A stretch of 64,000 nucleotides of DNA from positions 1 to 64,000 of the forward strand of contig CALWJA010000099.1 of NCBI GenBank assembly GCA_944380875.1, read 5' to 3'. Source of the DNA: an uncultured Clostridia bacterium. GTDB lineage: Bacteria > Bacillota > Clostridia > Oscillospirales > Acutalibacteraceae. Positions 51,934-60,616 of the stretch are shown here, in pieces. Numbering within the stretch: the stretch's first letter is position 1; every line of letters begins with the position of its first letter. A model generated the notes under the pieces. The model saw only the letters and a list, made by a program, of their open reading frames with translations. It ran no database searches and was not told where the DNA came from. Both the position numbers and the translations under genes were made by a program.

Positions 51934-53254
51934 GGGCATTCCCTCCTAATTCGTTATATCGTGTGAAGAAATCCGGGAAACTTTTCCGGATGCTGTGGGG
52001 ATCGGTGATTTCCGTTTTTCCACCGATATACAGGGCGGCGGTGGAAAAACTCATAACAATCCTGTGGTCGTTCCATCCCCGCAGTTTCGCGCCGGAAAGG
52101 GGTTTGCCGCCCCGGATCAAAAGGCCGTCCGGCAATTCGGATATATCGGCTCCTAATCGGGAAAGGCCCTCGGCCATGGCGGACAGACGGTCGCTTTCCT
52201 TAATGCGGAGGCGTTCCGCGTTGTAGATCCTGGTTTCTCCCTCCGCAAAAGCCCCGGCTACTGCCAGAATGGGAACGAGATCGGGAATCTGGGAAGCGTC
52301 TATTTCAATACCGTGCAGGCGCCCTTGGGCGGGCGGGCGGCATCGGAAAAGGACTCCATTCCCTTCCGGATTGGGCAAGGTGCAGGTTTCAGCCCCAAAA
52401 CTTTTTAAAAGGGGGGAAATGGCGGAATCTCCCTGGAGAGAGCCGTTTTTGAGCCCGGAAACGGAAACGTCTCCACCCAAAGCCCCCGCAGTCAAAAAAA
52501 AGGCTGCCTGGGACCAATCTCCCTCCACTTTGTGTTCCCCGGTTGCATAGCGCTGGCCTCCGGGGATGATCCATCCGGTTTTAGTGGGTCGGGCGGTGAC
52601 ACCGAAAGCGGAAAGAGTTTCCAGGGTCATTTCTACATAGGCGGCGCTCTGGAGGGGCGTTGTGAGACGGATCTCGCTGTCTCCCTGGAGAAGTGGGAGC
52701 GCAAGGAGAAGGCCCGTTATGAACTGGGAACTGATATCCCCGGGAAGCTCAAAAAGCCCGGGGGTAAGGGCTCCGCTGATGGTTAGAGGTAGCCCTCCTT
52801 CCGTTTCGCAGAGAACGCCGTGCCGAGGGAGAAGCTCTTTATAAAGGCCGATGGGCCTTTGTGGCAGGCGGCCTCTCCCTATAAATTTGGCCGGTATTCC
52901 AAGGGCGGCGGCAATAGGAATCAGAAAGCGCAGGGAGGAACCGCTTTCCCCGCAGTCTATGGTCAGGGGAGAGGAAACTTTCTTCCCATCCGCCGTTCCG
53001 TCAGCCGAGCTTATAAGGGCGCCGTCCTGTTTCCGGATGACGGAACACCCCAGCGCCTTTGCAGCTTCCAGGGTTACGGTTATATCTTCTGAAGCCGCAA
53101 GAGGATGCACAAAGCAAGAGCCGTTTCCGGAAAGAGCGGAGAGAGCCGCGCAAAGGATAGCTCGATGAGCAGCGCTTTTAGAGGGCGGCGCCGCAACGGT
53201 GCCCGCCAGCCTGCCAGGGGTCAGAAGGACGATATCCGAAGAGGAGGATTCCAT
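51902..53254 (-). CDS. aroA: 3-phosphoshikimate 1-carboxyvinyltransferase (EPSP synthase)
   Basis: 450 residues. Family motifs are PPSKSAAHRAILCAALSAL at the N-terminus, LTIDCGESGSSLRFLIPIA, QFITGLLLALPLL and RIKESDRLSAMAEGLSRLGA. It joins shikimate-3-phosphate with phosphoenolpyruvate. The AAAGGAAG site precedes the ATG. The gap to aroB is 59 bases upstream, and the 3' end overlaps aroC. Confidence 0.95.
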   Translation of the reverse strand: MESSSSDIVLLTPGRLAGTVAAPPSKSAAHRAILCAALSALSGNGSCFVHPLAASEDITVTLEAAKALGCSVIRKQDGALISSADGTADGKKVSSPLTIDCGESGSSLRFLIPIAAALGIPAKFIGRGRLPQRPIGLYKELLPRHGVLCETEGGLPLTISGALTPGLFELPGDISSQFITGLLLALPLLQGDSEIRLTTPLQSAAYVEMTLETLSAFGVTARPTKTGWIIPGGQRYATGEHKVEGDWSQAAFFLTAGALGGDVSVSGLKNGSLQGDSAISPLLKSFGAETCTLPNPEGNGVLFRCRPPAQGRLHGIEIDASQIPDLVPILAVAGAFAEGETRIYNAERLRIKESDRLSAMAEGLSRLGADISELPDGLLIRGGKPLSGAKLRGWNDHRIVMSFSTAALYIGGKTEITDPHSIRKSFPDFFTRYNELGGNAHVCSSICMGE

Positions 53255-53313
53255 ATAGCCACTTCCTTTTCAGGGAATTTATGAAGAAATAAATAGGTAA
53301 GGAAGAAGAAAAA

Positions 53314-54369
53314 TCAGTTTTCCACGCCGCAGAAGCGAAGGAATTCTTCCCGATCCATTTCCTGGATGAAACTTTCTCCCACAGAGCGGAGAAGAATAAT
53401 ACGGATAGAGGATCCGGCGCTTTTTTTGTCGGAACCTGTGGCATCCAAAAGCTCGGGAAGACTGACTGTGTCGGAGGCGGGCAAGCCAAATTTATGCAGG
53501 AGGGAGGCGATCCTATCTGCTGTGCCGGGAGCTGTCAATCCGGCTTTTTCGCCGGCTTTTGTAATCATAACCATGCCGATGCCCACGGCGGCCCCATGGG
53601 AAAGGCCGGAAAAACCATGAAGCTTCTCCAGAGCATGCCCCAGAGTATGGCCGAAATTCAAAAGCATTCTTTCTCCTGTATCAAACTCGTCGTGTTCCAC
53701 TACCTTACGCTTGATATCCACACAGCGATAAAGGATTTCCTCCATATTTTGGGAAAAGTTCTCCGCTTCCAGAAGGGAGAAGAGTTCTTCACTGCGGATA
53801 CAGCCGTATTTGATGACTTCCCCCATGCCGTCCGCAAACCATTTTGGAGGCAGGGTGGAGAGAGTGTCCGGATCTATAAGCACCAGGGACGGCTGATGAA
53901 AGGCTCCGACCAGGTTTTTTCCCTGAGGCAGATCCACCGCGGTTTTCCCCCCTACGGAAGAATCTACCTGGGCCAGAAGGGAAGTGGGAATCTGCACAAA
54001 GGGGATGCCCCGCAGATAGCAGGCCGCTGCAAAACCGGCCATATCACCTGTTACGCCGCCTCCCAGGGCTATTATGAAATCTGTCCGTGTTAAGCGTTTT
54101 TCAGCAAGGAAAAGAAGAATATTTTCAAAAGTGGAGAGCTGCTTATGTTCCTCCCCAGCAGGAAAGACAAAAGAATCGGCGGCAAAACCAGCTTCCTGCA
54201 AAGAGGAAAGGACGCTTTCCCCATAAAGGGGGAAAACGTGGCTGTCGCTGACTATTACAGTCCGGATGCTTTTGGGAAAAAGCTCCCTGCAGAAGGAACC
54301 TGTTTTTTGCAGACATCCTCTTTCGATGCGGATGGTATAAGGCTTTGATGTGTATACGGTTAATTCCAT
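53314..54369 (-). CDS. aroB: 3-dehydroquinate synthase
   Basis: 351 residues from ATG 54369, which follows AAAAGGAG. Characteristic segments are PAGEEHKQ, ALGGGVTGDMAGFAAACYLRG, QVDSSVGGKTAVDLPQGKNL, GEVIKYG and NFGHTLGHALE, holding the NAD and zinc ligands. It cyclises DAHP to 3-dehydroquinate. The frame continues upstream for 24 codons without a ribosome site. Confidence 0.95.
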   Translation of the reverse strand: MELTVYTSKPYTIRIERGCLQKTGSFCRELFPKSIRTVIVSDSHVFPLYGESVLSSLQEAGFAADSFVFPAGEEHKQLSTFENILLFLAEKRLTRTDFIIALGGGVTGDMAGFAAACYLRGIPFVQIPTSLLAQVDSSVGGKTAVDLPQGKNLVGAFHQPSLVLIDPDTLSTLPPKWFADGMGEVIKYGCIRSEELFSLLEAENFSQNMEEILYRCVDIKRKVVEHDEFDTGERMLLNFGHTLGHALEKLHGFSGLSHGAAVGIGMVMITKAGEKAGLTAPGTADRIASLLHKFGLPASDTVSLPELLDATGSDKKSAGSSIRIILLRSVGESFIQEMDREEFLRFCGVEN

Positions 54370-54447
54370 TGTTTTTCTCCTTTTCCGGCTGATTCCGGCT
54401 TTATCCGTAAAAGTTTTCTGAATGGGGGAAGTGTGGAGCACCCAATG

Positions 54448-55284
54448 CTATTCGCCCAGTTCTTCTTTTATCAACCGCCCTTTTCTGAGAAGGGCCCGTA
54501 AATCATCCCTGCGGTTTTCCGCAACAGCGTTTCGTATGGAAGAAATATTTTCTATGAGAAGATCCAGTTCTTCCGTCAGATGTTCCGCATTATCCAGGAA
54601 AAGCTCTGTCCAGAGCACTTCGTTGATACGCGCGACCCGGGAAACATCCCGATAGCTGCCGGCAGAAAAGCCGTTGTGCTGGGGGCACTGGGGGCTCATC
54701 ACATAAGCGCAGGCCAACACATGGGGAAGCTGGCTTGTATAGGCGATCATTTGGTCGTGATGGTCGGGGGTGGTAATCACTGTTTGCCCGAATCCCAATT
54801 GCATGGCCAGGCTGCTAAGCTCTTCCACCGCTTCCTTCGGCGCCCCGCAGGGGACGAGTATGAAGCTGGCCCCCTGGAAAAGCTCTGCTTCGCTGGCGGA
54901 AAAGCCGTTCTTTTCTTTTCCAGCCATAGGATGGCATCCAACAAAAGTAAAGCCGAATTTTTCCGCTAAAGGCGGCATACGCCGGCAGATTTCCCCTTTA
55001 ATACCGCAGGTATCCGCCACAAGGCACCCTTTTGGAAGCAAATTCCCGTATTCGCCGATAAAGGAAACAGCGGCGTCCGGATAGATGCAAAGGAAGACTA
55101 AGTCCGCTTCCCGCAGGGAATCCGGCGTACCTATACGGTGAATAGCGCCTTCCGAAAAAGCCTTTTCCAGAACGTCGGGGCTTACGTCTATGCCGGTAAC
55201 CGTATGTTCCGTATACATGCGCAGCGCCTTTGCCAGAGATCCTCCGATCAGGCCCAGCCCCACAATTACAATATTTTTCCCCAT
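54448..55284 (-). CDS. tyrA: Prephenate dehydrogenase
   Basis: 278 residues. The Rossmann motif is IVGLGLIGGSLAKAL; the active-site histidine lies in GCHPMAGKEKNGF. It oxidises prephenate to 4-hydroxyphenylpyruvate with NAD. ATG 55284 lies 10 bases after GGAGGG; ATG 55302 would place that site inside the gene. No ACT domain is present at the end, unlike longer TyrA proteins, so feedback by tyrosine may act elsewhere. Confidence 0.94.
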   Translation of the reverse strand: MGKNIVIVGLGLIGGSLAKALRMYTEHTVTGIDVSPDVLEKAFSEGAIHRIGTPDSLREADLVFLCIYPDAAVSFIGEYGNLLPKGCLVADTCGIKGEICRRMPPLAEKFGFTFVGCHPMAGKEKNGFSASEAELFQGASFILVPCGAPKEAVEELSSLAMQLGFGQTVITTPDHHDQMIAYTSQLPHVLACAYVMSPQCPQHNGFSAGSYRDVSRVARINEVLWTELFLDNAEHLTEELDLLIENISSIRNAVAENRRDDLRALLRKGRLIKEELGE

Positions 55285-55337
55285 GGTAATCCATCCCTCC
55301 ATCGGTGCGGTTTATGGTCGTTTGACAAAGCCGGAAC

Positions 55338-56354
55338 TTAAACGGTTTCTTTCAGAACTTTAGCTGCCATAAAGACACGCTTAGCCACATGATCGAATTG
55401 ATCGGGCGTCAGAGACTGGGCGCCGTCGGAAAGAGCCTTGGAGGGATTGTTGTGAACCTCGATCATAAGGCCGTCCGCTCCTGCGGCTACAGCTGCCATG
55501 GCAAGAGGCTCCACAAGGGATGCGATGCCCGAAGCGTGGCTGGGGTCTACAATCACCGGCAGGTGGGAAAGTTTTTTGAAAATCGGCACGGCAGAGATAT
55601 CCAGAGTGTTGCGTGTATACGTTTCATATGTGCGGATACCGCGCTCACAGAGAATTACCTGCTCGTTTCCTCCGGCCATAATGTATTCGGCGCTCATAAG
55701 GGTTTCCTCGATGGTATTGGCAAGGCCCCGCTTCAGCAGGATGGGTTTGCGCAGCTTGCCCAGTTCCTTCAGCAATTCGAAGTTCTGCATATTCCGGGCG
55801 CCCACCTGGATAATGTCTACATCTTCAAAAAGAGGAAGATGGCTGGTACTCATAATTTCCGTTACAATGGGAAGACCGGTGCGTTCCCTGGCTTTTCGGA
55901 GAAGCTCCAGTCCGCTGGCATGAAGCCCCTGGAAAGAATAGGGGGAAGTGCGAGGCTTGAAGGCGCCTCCCCGGAGAAACTGGGCGCCGGCCGCTTTTAC
56001 CCGTTCGGCCACATAGCAGATCTGCTCTTCCGTTTCTACAGAACAGGGGCCGGCCATAATGCAGAGATTTCCGCCGCCGATTTTCTGCCCGCCGGGCAAA
56101 GTGATAACGGTATCGTCGGGATGAAATTTCCGGTTGGCCTTTTTATAGGGTTCCTGCACCCGCTTTACACTGTCCACCACATCCTGGGCAGCGATATACT
56201 CGATATCGATGACGGAGGTATCCCCGATCAGACCCAAAACGGTGCTGTGTGTCCCAACCCAGGTGTTAACCTTTACTTTGTATTGCTCTGTAAGATTGTC
56301 TGTGAAGCTTTTCACCTGAGCGGCTGTGCAGTCTGGCTTTAATACGATAATCAT
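55338..56354 (-). CDS. aroF: DAHP synthase (type I-beta, with N-terminal ferredoxin-like domain)
   Basis: 338 residues. An N-terminal regulatory domain of about 70 residues precedes the KDO8P/DAHP barrel with MAGPCSVETEEQ, GGAFKPRTSPYSFQGL, VDPSHASG and EVHNNPSKALSDGAQSL (metal and phosphate ligands). This is the AroF/AroG-beta form in which the N-domain mediates feedback by Phe/Tyr. It makes DAHP from phosphoenolpyruvate and erythrose-4-phosphate, the first aromatic step. It is the first large gene after the attenuator, with site AGGAGG. Confidence 0.96.
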   Translation of the reverse strand: MIIVLKPDCTAAQVKSFTDNLTEQYKVKVNTWVGTHSTVLGLIGDTSVIDIEYIAAQDVVDSVKRVQEPYKKANRKFHPDDTVITLPGGQKIGGGNLCIMAGPCSVETEEQICYVAERVKAAGAQFLRGGAFKPRTSPYSFQGLHASGLELLRKARERTGLPIVTEIMSTSHLPLFEDVDIIQVGARNMQNFELLKELGKLRKPILLKRGLANTIEETLMSAEYIMAGGNEQVILCERGIRTYETYTRNTLDISAVPIFKKLSHLPVIVDPSHASGIASLVEPLAMAAVAAGADGLMIEVHNNPSKALSDGAQSLTPDQFDHVAKRVFMAAKVLKETV

Positions 56355-56424
56355 TGTATATCCTCCTATACCTGTTTTTGTTGGTTGGCATTGATAAAAA
56401 TGGGGATAAAATCCTAAAAAGCAT

Positions 56425-56455
56425 GAAAAAAACGGAGCTGCTGCCAGCTCCGTTT
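56425..56455 (-). terminator. Attenuator terminator upstream of aroF
   Basis: On the minus strand AACGGAGCT pairs with AGCTCCGTT around a six-base loop, and a run of T follows. It sits 33 bases after the leader-peptide stop and 70 bases before the aroF start, where an ordinary gene-end terminator would make no sense. Confidence 0.88.
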
Positions 56456-56615
56456 AATCAGCATATAATAAAACAAATAATCCGGTTTCAGACACTGTAT
56501 GTGTCACAAACCTGCTGATTCTGTATGGAGTTTCCGCAGCTGGATGCACACGCCAAAAAAGCCCGAGCCATAAAATAGCCGGGATAATAAAAGCCTGTAA
56601 ATCGTGTGCTGCGAA
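56425..56615 (-). promoter_or_regulatory. Four-segment transcription attenuator of the aromatic operon
   Basis: Four pairing segments lie on the minus strand. Segment 1 (56615-56603, leader codons 5-9) pairs with segment 2 (56552-56532, codons 26-32) by 13 base pairs split by a 7-base bulge. CCAGCTGCG inside segment 2 (56543-56535) can instead pair at eight of nine positions with CGGAGCTGG of segment 3 (56452-56444). Segment 3 is the 5' arm of the terminator whose other arm is segment 4 (56439-56431). The Phe/Tyr codons occupy the loop between 1 and 2. A ribosome stalled there would free 2 to bind 3 and prevent termination. Confidence 0.75.
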
Positions 56616-56628
56616 CTGTCGTAGACAT
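56488..56628 (-). CDS. Phe/Tyr-rich leader peptide of the aromatic operon
   Basis: A 46-residue frame starting at ATG 56628 behind AGGAG, four bases away. Residues 10-24 include Phe at 10, 13, 19, 24 and Tyr at 14, 15, 18, with the core FTGFYYPGYFMARAF. The remainder is unremarkable (three Cys, one late Tyr). It lies between a strong promoter and a terminator directly upstream of aroF. Composition and place match attenuation leader peptides such as those of pheA and trp operons in enterobacteria, with the translated codons acting as the sensor. I know of no named homologue. Confidence 0.75.
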   Translation of the reverse strand: MSTTVRSTRFTGFYYPGYFMARAFLACASSCGNSIQNQQVCDTYSV

Positions 56629-56730
56629 AAAACTCCTGAATCCTTTCTGCGGTTTTAAGGTTCCGGGAACGTAACCGTTCCCAACCGGATCATGCTTTTT
56701 TAGAGATAGATTCTATCCCTTTGTGGATCC

Positions 56731-56759
56731 ATGATAAACGATTTTATTTTGATTGTCAA
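56731..56759 (-). promoter_or_regulatory. Sigma-A promoter of the aroF operon
   Basis: On the minus strand perfect TTGACA (56759-56754), 17-base spacer, TATCAT (56736-56731). The transcript would start near 56724, about 95 bases before the leader-peptide start. A small hairpin GGGAACG/CGTTCCC lies in between. Confidence 0.85.
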
Positions 56760-56864
56760 GGTTTTTTGCACTTTTTCGCTTTTAATCGATGAAGTGTATA
56801 CTGAAGGCAAAATTTTTATACAAAAATACAGAAGATGCAGGCGAAGGCCCTTTCCTGCTATGCG

Positions 56865-57443
56865 CTACGCTTCCGGAAAAAGCCCCAGACAGCGGGCGAT
56901 TTCCCGAGCAACAACATTAGAGGGAGCTCCTGCCGGAATAACCATATCTGCTGCGGCCCGATATTTCGGCATCCGCTCGAAAAAAAGGGCTTCCATGGCC
57001 TGATCTCGGTCCGGCCGCTGGAGAAGGGGGCGAACGGTATCGTTTTTCAGCCGTTCGCGTAAAGCGGGGAAGGGGACATCCAGAAGAAGAATAAGGCCGG
57101 TTTCGGCCAATGCCTCCCGGCTTTTTTCCCGCAATACGGTTCCTCCGCCGGAAGCGATTACTAATCCCTTTTCCCGGGAGAGAACCAAAGCGGCGTTTTC
57201 TTCCATTTTCCGGAAAGCTTCTTCGCCCTCATCGGAAAAGATCTGCCGGATGGTTTTACCCGCTTTTTTTTCAATATAGGTATCCATATCCACAAAGCGG
57301 CGCCCAGTTATTTTGGAAAGCCTGCGTCCGATACTGGATTTTCCGCAGCCCATGAAACCGCAGAGAATAATATTTTTATGTTTCGGCGAAAGAGAGATTT
57401 TTTTCCCTTCAGGGGAATTTTGGGCAAGTGTTTGTTCCTTCAT
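56865..57443 (-). CDS. aroK: Shikimate kinase
   Basis: 192 residues, with about 20 extra residues ahead of the core. Walker A is GFMGCGKSSIGRRLS, the substrate Asp lies in DMDTYIE, arginines in FRKMEE and RPLLQ, and the shikimate-binding glycines in IASGGGTVL. It phosphorylates shikimate at O3. It starts three bases after the aroE stop, so the two are coupled. The gene ends before the aroF promoter, and no terminator is evident, so readthrough into the attenuator is possible. Confidence 0.95.
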   Translation of the reverse strand: MKEQTLAQNSPEGKKISLSPKHKNIILCGFMGCGKSSIGRRLSKITGRRFVDMDTYIEKKAGKTIRQIFSDEGEEAFRKMEENAALVLSREKGLVIASGGGTVLREKSREALAETGLILLLDVPFPALRERLKNDTVRPLLQRPDRDQAMEALFFERMPKYRAAADMVIPAGAPSNVVAREIARCLGLFPEA

Positions 57444-57446
57444 ATT

Positions 57447-58307
57447 TCAGTCTCCTTTAAACAGGCGGTGCATTTCTTTTTCTGCTTCCAGGCAGAGATT
57501 TTGGAGCGTCTGGATTGAATACCGGCTTCCATCCCAGATTCGGTGAGCCTCAGCAGCCTGCCCCACCAGCATGGCCATTCCGCCTGCGGTTTTAGCCCCT
57601 GCTTCTTCCGCCAGCTGAAGGAACCGAGTTTCCCGGGGATTGTAAACCGCGTCAAATACAGCCCTGCAAAGCCGGAGGGTATCCAGATTCAGAGGAGAAT
57701 CCCCTGTTTTGGGATACATACCCAAAGGGGTTCCGTTTACAGCAAGATCAAAAATAAGCTTGTGCTGCCCAGCGAATTTTTCCACTTCGCTTAGCGAAAG
57801 GGGAACAGCTTTTTTGCCGCAGGCCACATACAGTTCTGCCGCAAGGGATTCTGCCTGCTGGGGTCTGCGGGCAGCCACATATACACGGCATCCTTCCATA
57901 AGCCCTTCCATGGCCATTACGCGGGAGACGCCTCCCGCTCCCAGAACCAATAAATTTCCGGAAAGAGGAATGCCCGCGCTTTCAAGGGCAAACCGAAACC
58001 CAGCTCCGTCCGTGGTGTAACCTATAAGACGTCCATTTTCATTTTTAACGGTATTTACAGAATGGAATAGGCGGGCTTTTTCGTCTAACCCGTCGAGAAG
58101 GGGTATAATTGCCTGCTTATGGGGAATGGTGATGTTGAAACCGTTTAGCTCACGCAGGCTGTTTATTGCATCGGAAAGGGAAGCAGGAGCAATGTCCTGA
58201 GCCGTGTAAGAAGCAGGTTTCTGCGCCAGATCAAACAGGCGTGTGTTTAAAAAGGGAGACATGGTATGCCCTATAGGGTGGCCGATAACGGCAAAAGTTC
58301 GCTCCAT
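57447..58307 (-). CDS. aroE: Shikimate dehydrogenase
   Basis: 286 residues from ATG 58307, which follows CAGGAGG; the frame runs 19 codons further without a site. Substrate motifs are GHPIGHTMSPFLN and NITIPHKQ (catalytic Lys), the NADPH motif is VLGAGGVSRVMA, and GGMAMLVGQAAEAHRIW closes the active site. It reduces 3-dehydroshikimate to shikimate. Confidence 0.95.
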   Translation of the reverse strand: MERTFAVIGHPIGHTMSPFLNTRLFDLAQKPASYTAQDIAPASLSDAINSLRELNGFNITIPHKQAIIPLLDGLDEKARLFHSVNTVKNENGRLIGYTTDGAGFRFALESAGIPLSGNLLVLGAGGVSRVMAMEGLMEGCRVYVAARRPQQAESLAAELYVACGKKAVPLSLSEVEKFAGQHKLIFDLAVNGTPLGMYPKTGDSPLNLDTLRLCRAVFDAVYNPRETRFLQLAEEAGAKTAGGMAMLVGQAAEAHRIWDGSRYSIQTLQNLCLEAEKEMHRLFKGD

Positions 58308-58691
58308 AATATACCTCCTGAAAGAGTATAACGACAGTAGTATGTCATAGGGGAAAAGACCCAATAGTATAAAACTTACCTATGTTTCTAATGGGTTGAA
58401 TTTGTAACTATTATAGAAAAACCGAAAAGAATCCTGTGGTTTTTGTTGAAAAATAGTTAATCTGAGCATAAAACAACTATAAAAACTGGAAAATCCTTTC
58501 AAAATCATATTGACAAAGTCTGGGATTACTAATAATATGTGGATAAGGCGGGCGGCAGAAAGTTCCCCGTTTATTTCAAAAATCTGCTTGCAGGCCCTAA
58601 CTGGTTTATTCTAGCACAAAACTTTTTGTTTTGTCCACTTTGTCCGTTCGGAAAACCGATGCGGAAATTAAAATCCAAGGGAGGACCTATA
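58308..58691. promoter_or_regulatory. Divergent region between aroE and acpP with the acpP promoter
   Basis: 384 bases without a gene. The rightward promoter is TTGACA (58510-58515), 17-base spacer, TAATAT (58533-58538), giving an acpP leader of about 145 bases. For aroE only isolated -10-like hexamers were found on the minus strand (near 58415 and 58371), with no matching -35 box. Confidence 0.7.
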
Positions 58692-58919
58692 ATGGTACTG
58701 GAAAAGCTGAAAGCAATCCTGAGTGAACAGTTTGATGCAGAGGAGGATTCCATTACTCCGGAAACTTCAATCGCTGACGATTTGGGTGCTGATTCCCTGG
58801 ATGTTGTGGATTTGCTCATGTCTATCGAGGATGAATTTGAGATTGAAATTCCCGATGAAGAGATCGACAACATCAAAACTGTGGGAGAACTTGTGAAATA
58901 TATCGAAGACCATATGTGA
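58692..58919 (+). CDS. acpP: Acyl carrier protein
   Basis: 75 residues, acidic, full family length. The phosphopantetheine attachment serine is Ser35 in GADSLDVVDL. It carries growing acyl chains in fatty acid synthesis. ATG 58692 follows GGGAGGACC; the frame is open upstream but the canonical start is here. No other fatty-acid gene is adjacent, so acpP is a single-gene unit closed by a strong terminator. Confidence 0.96.
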   Translation: MVLEKLKAILSEQFDAEEDSITPETSIADDLGADSLDVVDLLMSIEDEFEIEIPDEEIDNIKTVGELVKYIEDHM

Positions 58920-58962
58920 TATAGGAAACAGGATTCCCCATGTTTAGGCTTAAAAAGCCTAA

Positions 58963-58996
58963 AAGCCGCTGTGCAGTTTGCACAGCGGCTCTTTTT
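58963..58996 (+). terminator. Intrinsic terminator of acpP
   Basis: AGCCGCTGTGCA pairs perfectly with TGCACAGCGGCT around a three-base loop, then CTTTTT. Confidence 0.95.
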
Positions 58997-59351
58997 ATAT
59001 ATTTATGAAAGCAGATCCCGGTAAAAGTAAAGAGGAAGATTATAGAATACGGCAGCGTAAAAGCAGATCCTGCGGCGGGTTTAAAATTGTGTTTTAGGAA
59101 ACATTTTAAAATGACACAGCATGAATATTCAAATTTTTCCTCTTTTGGCGGTGGGTTGCCTGAATTGGCTTGAAATGGACAAAGCTTTCTTATATAATAG
59201 AATGTGCTTTTACAGGGAAAAGATTTCAAGTAAGATCTCTGTGAGCCGTGCGCTGATCGCTGCCCGGGCGCTATGCGAAAAATGTAGGTCCCAGTTTCTT
59301 TTACATTGCACAGGAGGCGGCGAGAAATTAGCAAAGGAGCGAAAAAAGCAG
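58997..59351 (+). promoter_or_regulatory. Promoter and leader of the decarboxylase beta-subunit gene
   Basis: No gene is seen in these 355 bases. A promoter TTGAAA (59170-59175), 17-base spacer, perfect TATAAT (59193-59198) gives a leader of about 145 bases. An AAAGGAG site at 59333-59339 lies 12 bases before the chosen TTG start. No known riboswitch was recognised. Confidence 0.7.
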
Positions 59352-60497
59352 TTGAACGAATTCAGTTTTCTCATCGACGGTGCGAAGTATATCATCGACA
59401 ATCCGAAGATGGCTGTCATGTGGGTCATTGGAGGACTATTGATCTGGCTGGCTATCAAAAAGGATTTTGAACCTGCCCTGCTTCTTCCCATGGGCTTTGG
59501 TGCAATATTGGTGAACCTGCCACTGCCCGGTGTTGTGGGCGATGATAGTGTCACGGGTATTGTCCAGTGGCTCTACCATGTAGGTATTGAAGCTTCGGAA
59601 GCCATGCCTCTTCTGCTCTTTGTGGGCATTGGAGCTATGATCGATTTCGGTCCCCTTCTCTCTAACCCGCGGATGCTTCTCTTTGGCGGCGCGGCTCAGT
59701 TCGGTATTTTCTTTACAGTCGTAATGGCGGTACTTTTGGGATTCCCGCTGGAAGACGCTATGAGTGCCGGTGTGATCGGCGCGGCAGACGGCCCCACCTC
59801 CATTATGGTGGCCCAGAGACTGCACAGCAATTATTTTGGAGCTATCACCGTAGCGGCTTATTCCTATATGGCGCTGGTTCCCATTATTCAGCCTATGGCT
59901 ATCAAGCTTGTTACCACAAAGCATGAGCGCCAGATCCGGATGCCGTATAATCCGGCAAATGTAAGCAAGACTACCCGGATCCTTTTCCCCATTATTGTAA
60001 CCATCATCGCGGGCCTGATTGCTCCCGATTCCGTAGCACTTGTTGGCTTTTTGATGTTCGGCAACCTGATTCGTGAATCCGGATGCCTGGATAACCTGAT
60101 GCAGACAGCGCAGGGCCCTCTTGCCAACCTGATTACCATTTTCCTGGGAATCACCATTTCCTTCCAGATGCGTGCGGAAGCGTTCCTTTCCTGGGGCACT
60201 ATTTTGATTATGTGCCTGGGCCTGGTAGCTTTTGTGGTGGATACCATCGGAGGCGTATTGTTTGCCAAGCTTTTGAACCTCTTCCTGCCCAAGGATAAGA
60301 AGATCAATCCTATGGTGGGCGGCGCAGGTATTTCCGCATTCCCCATGTCTGCCAGAGTGATTCAGAAAATGGCTCTTAAAGAAGATAACCAGAACCATCT
60401 TCTCATGCACGCTGTAGGCGCCAATGTAGCCGGTCAGATCGGCTCGGTTGTGGCGGGCGGCATCATTCTCTCTTTGGCTGGAATGTGGTTTAAATAA
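59352..60497 (+). CDS. Sodium ion-translocating decarboxylase beta subunit
   Basis: 381 residues from TTG 59352, matching the usual family length (about 370-385); a longer frame upstream has no support. It is a multi-helix membrane protein with family motifs FLIDGAKYIIDNPKMAVMWV, GFGAILVNLP, FVGIGAMIDFGPLL, GVIGAADGPTSIMVAQ (key Asp of the Na+ site) and VGGAGISAFPMSARV. It couples decarboxylation of oxaloacetate, methylmalonyl-CoA or glutaconyl-CoA to Na+ export. Which of these cannot be told, because no alpha subunit or biotin carrier is encoded nearby. A gamma-like gene follows. Confidence 0.94.
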   Translation: MNEFSFLIDGAKYIIDNPKMAVMWVIGGLLIWLAIKKDFEPALLLPMGFGAILVNLPLPGVVGDDSVTGIVQWLYHVGIEASEAMPLLLFVGIGAMIDFGPLLSNPRMLLFGGAAQFGIFFTVVMAVLLGFPLEDAMSAGVIGAADGPTSIMVAQRLHSNYFGAITVAAYSYMALVPIIQPMAIKLVTTKHERQIRMPYNPANVSKTTRILFPIIVTIIAGLIAPDSVALVGFLMFGNLIRESGCLDNLMQTAQGPLANLITIFLGITISFQMRAEAFLSWGTILIMCLGLVAFVVDTIGGVLFAKLLNLFLPKDKKINPMVGGAGISAFPMSARVIQKMALKEDNQNHLLMHAVGANVAGQIGSVVAGGIILSLAGMWFK

Positions 60498-60616
60498 GCG
60501 ATTGGCTTAAAGGCGATTGTGAGGTTTGACTGGACGCTGTGCTTTTACGGAGCGCGGCGGCCTGATAACGGTGAAGGCGCGCCGAAAGGTATCGCGCCGG
60601 AAAGGATGGTTATAGA

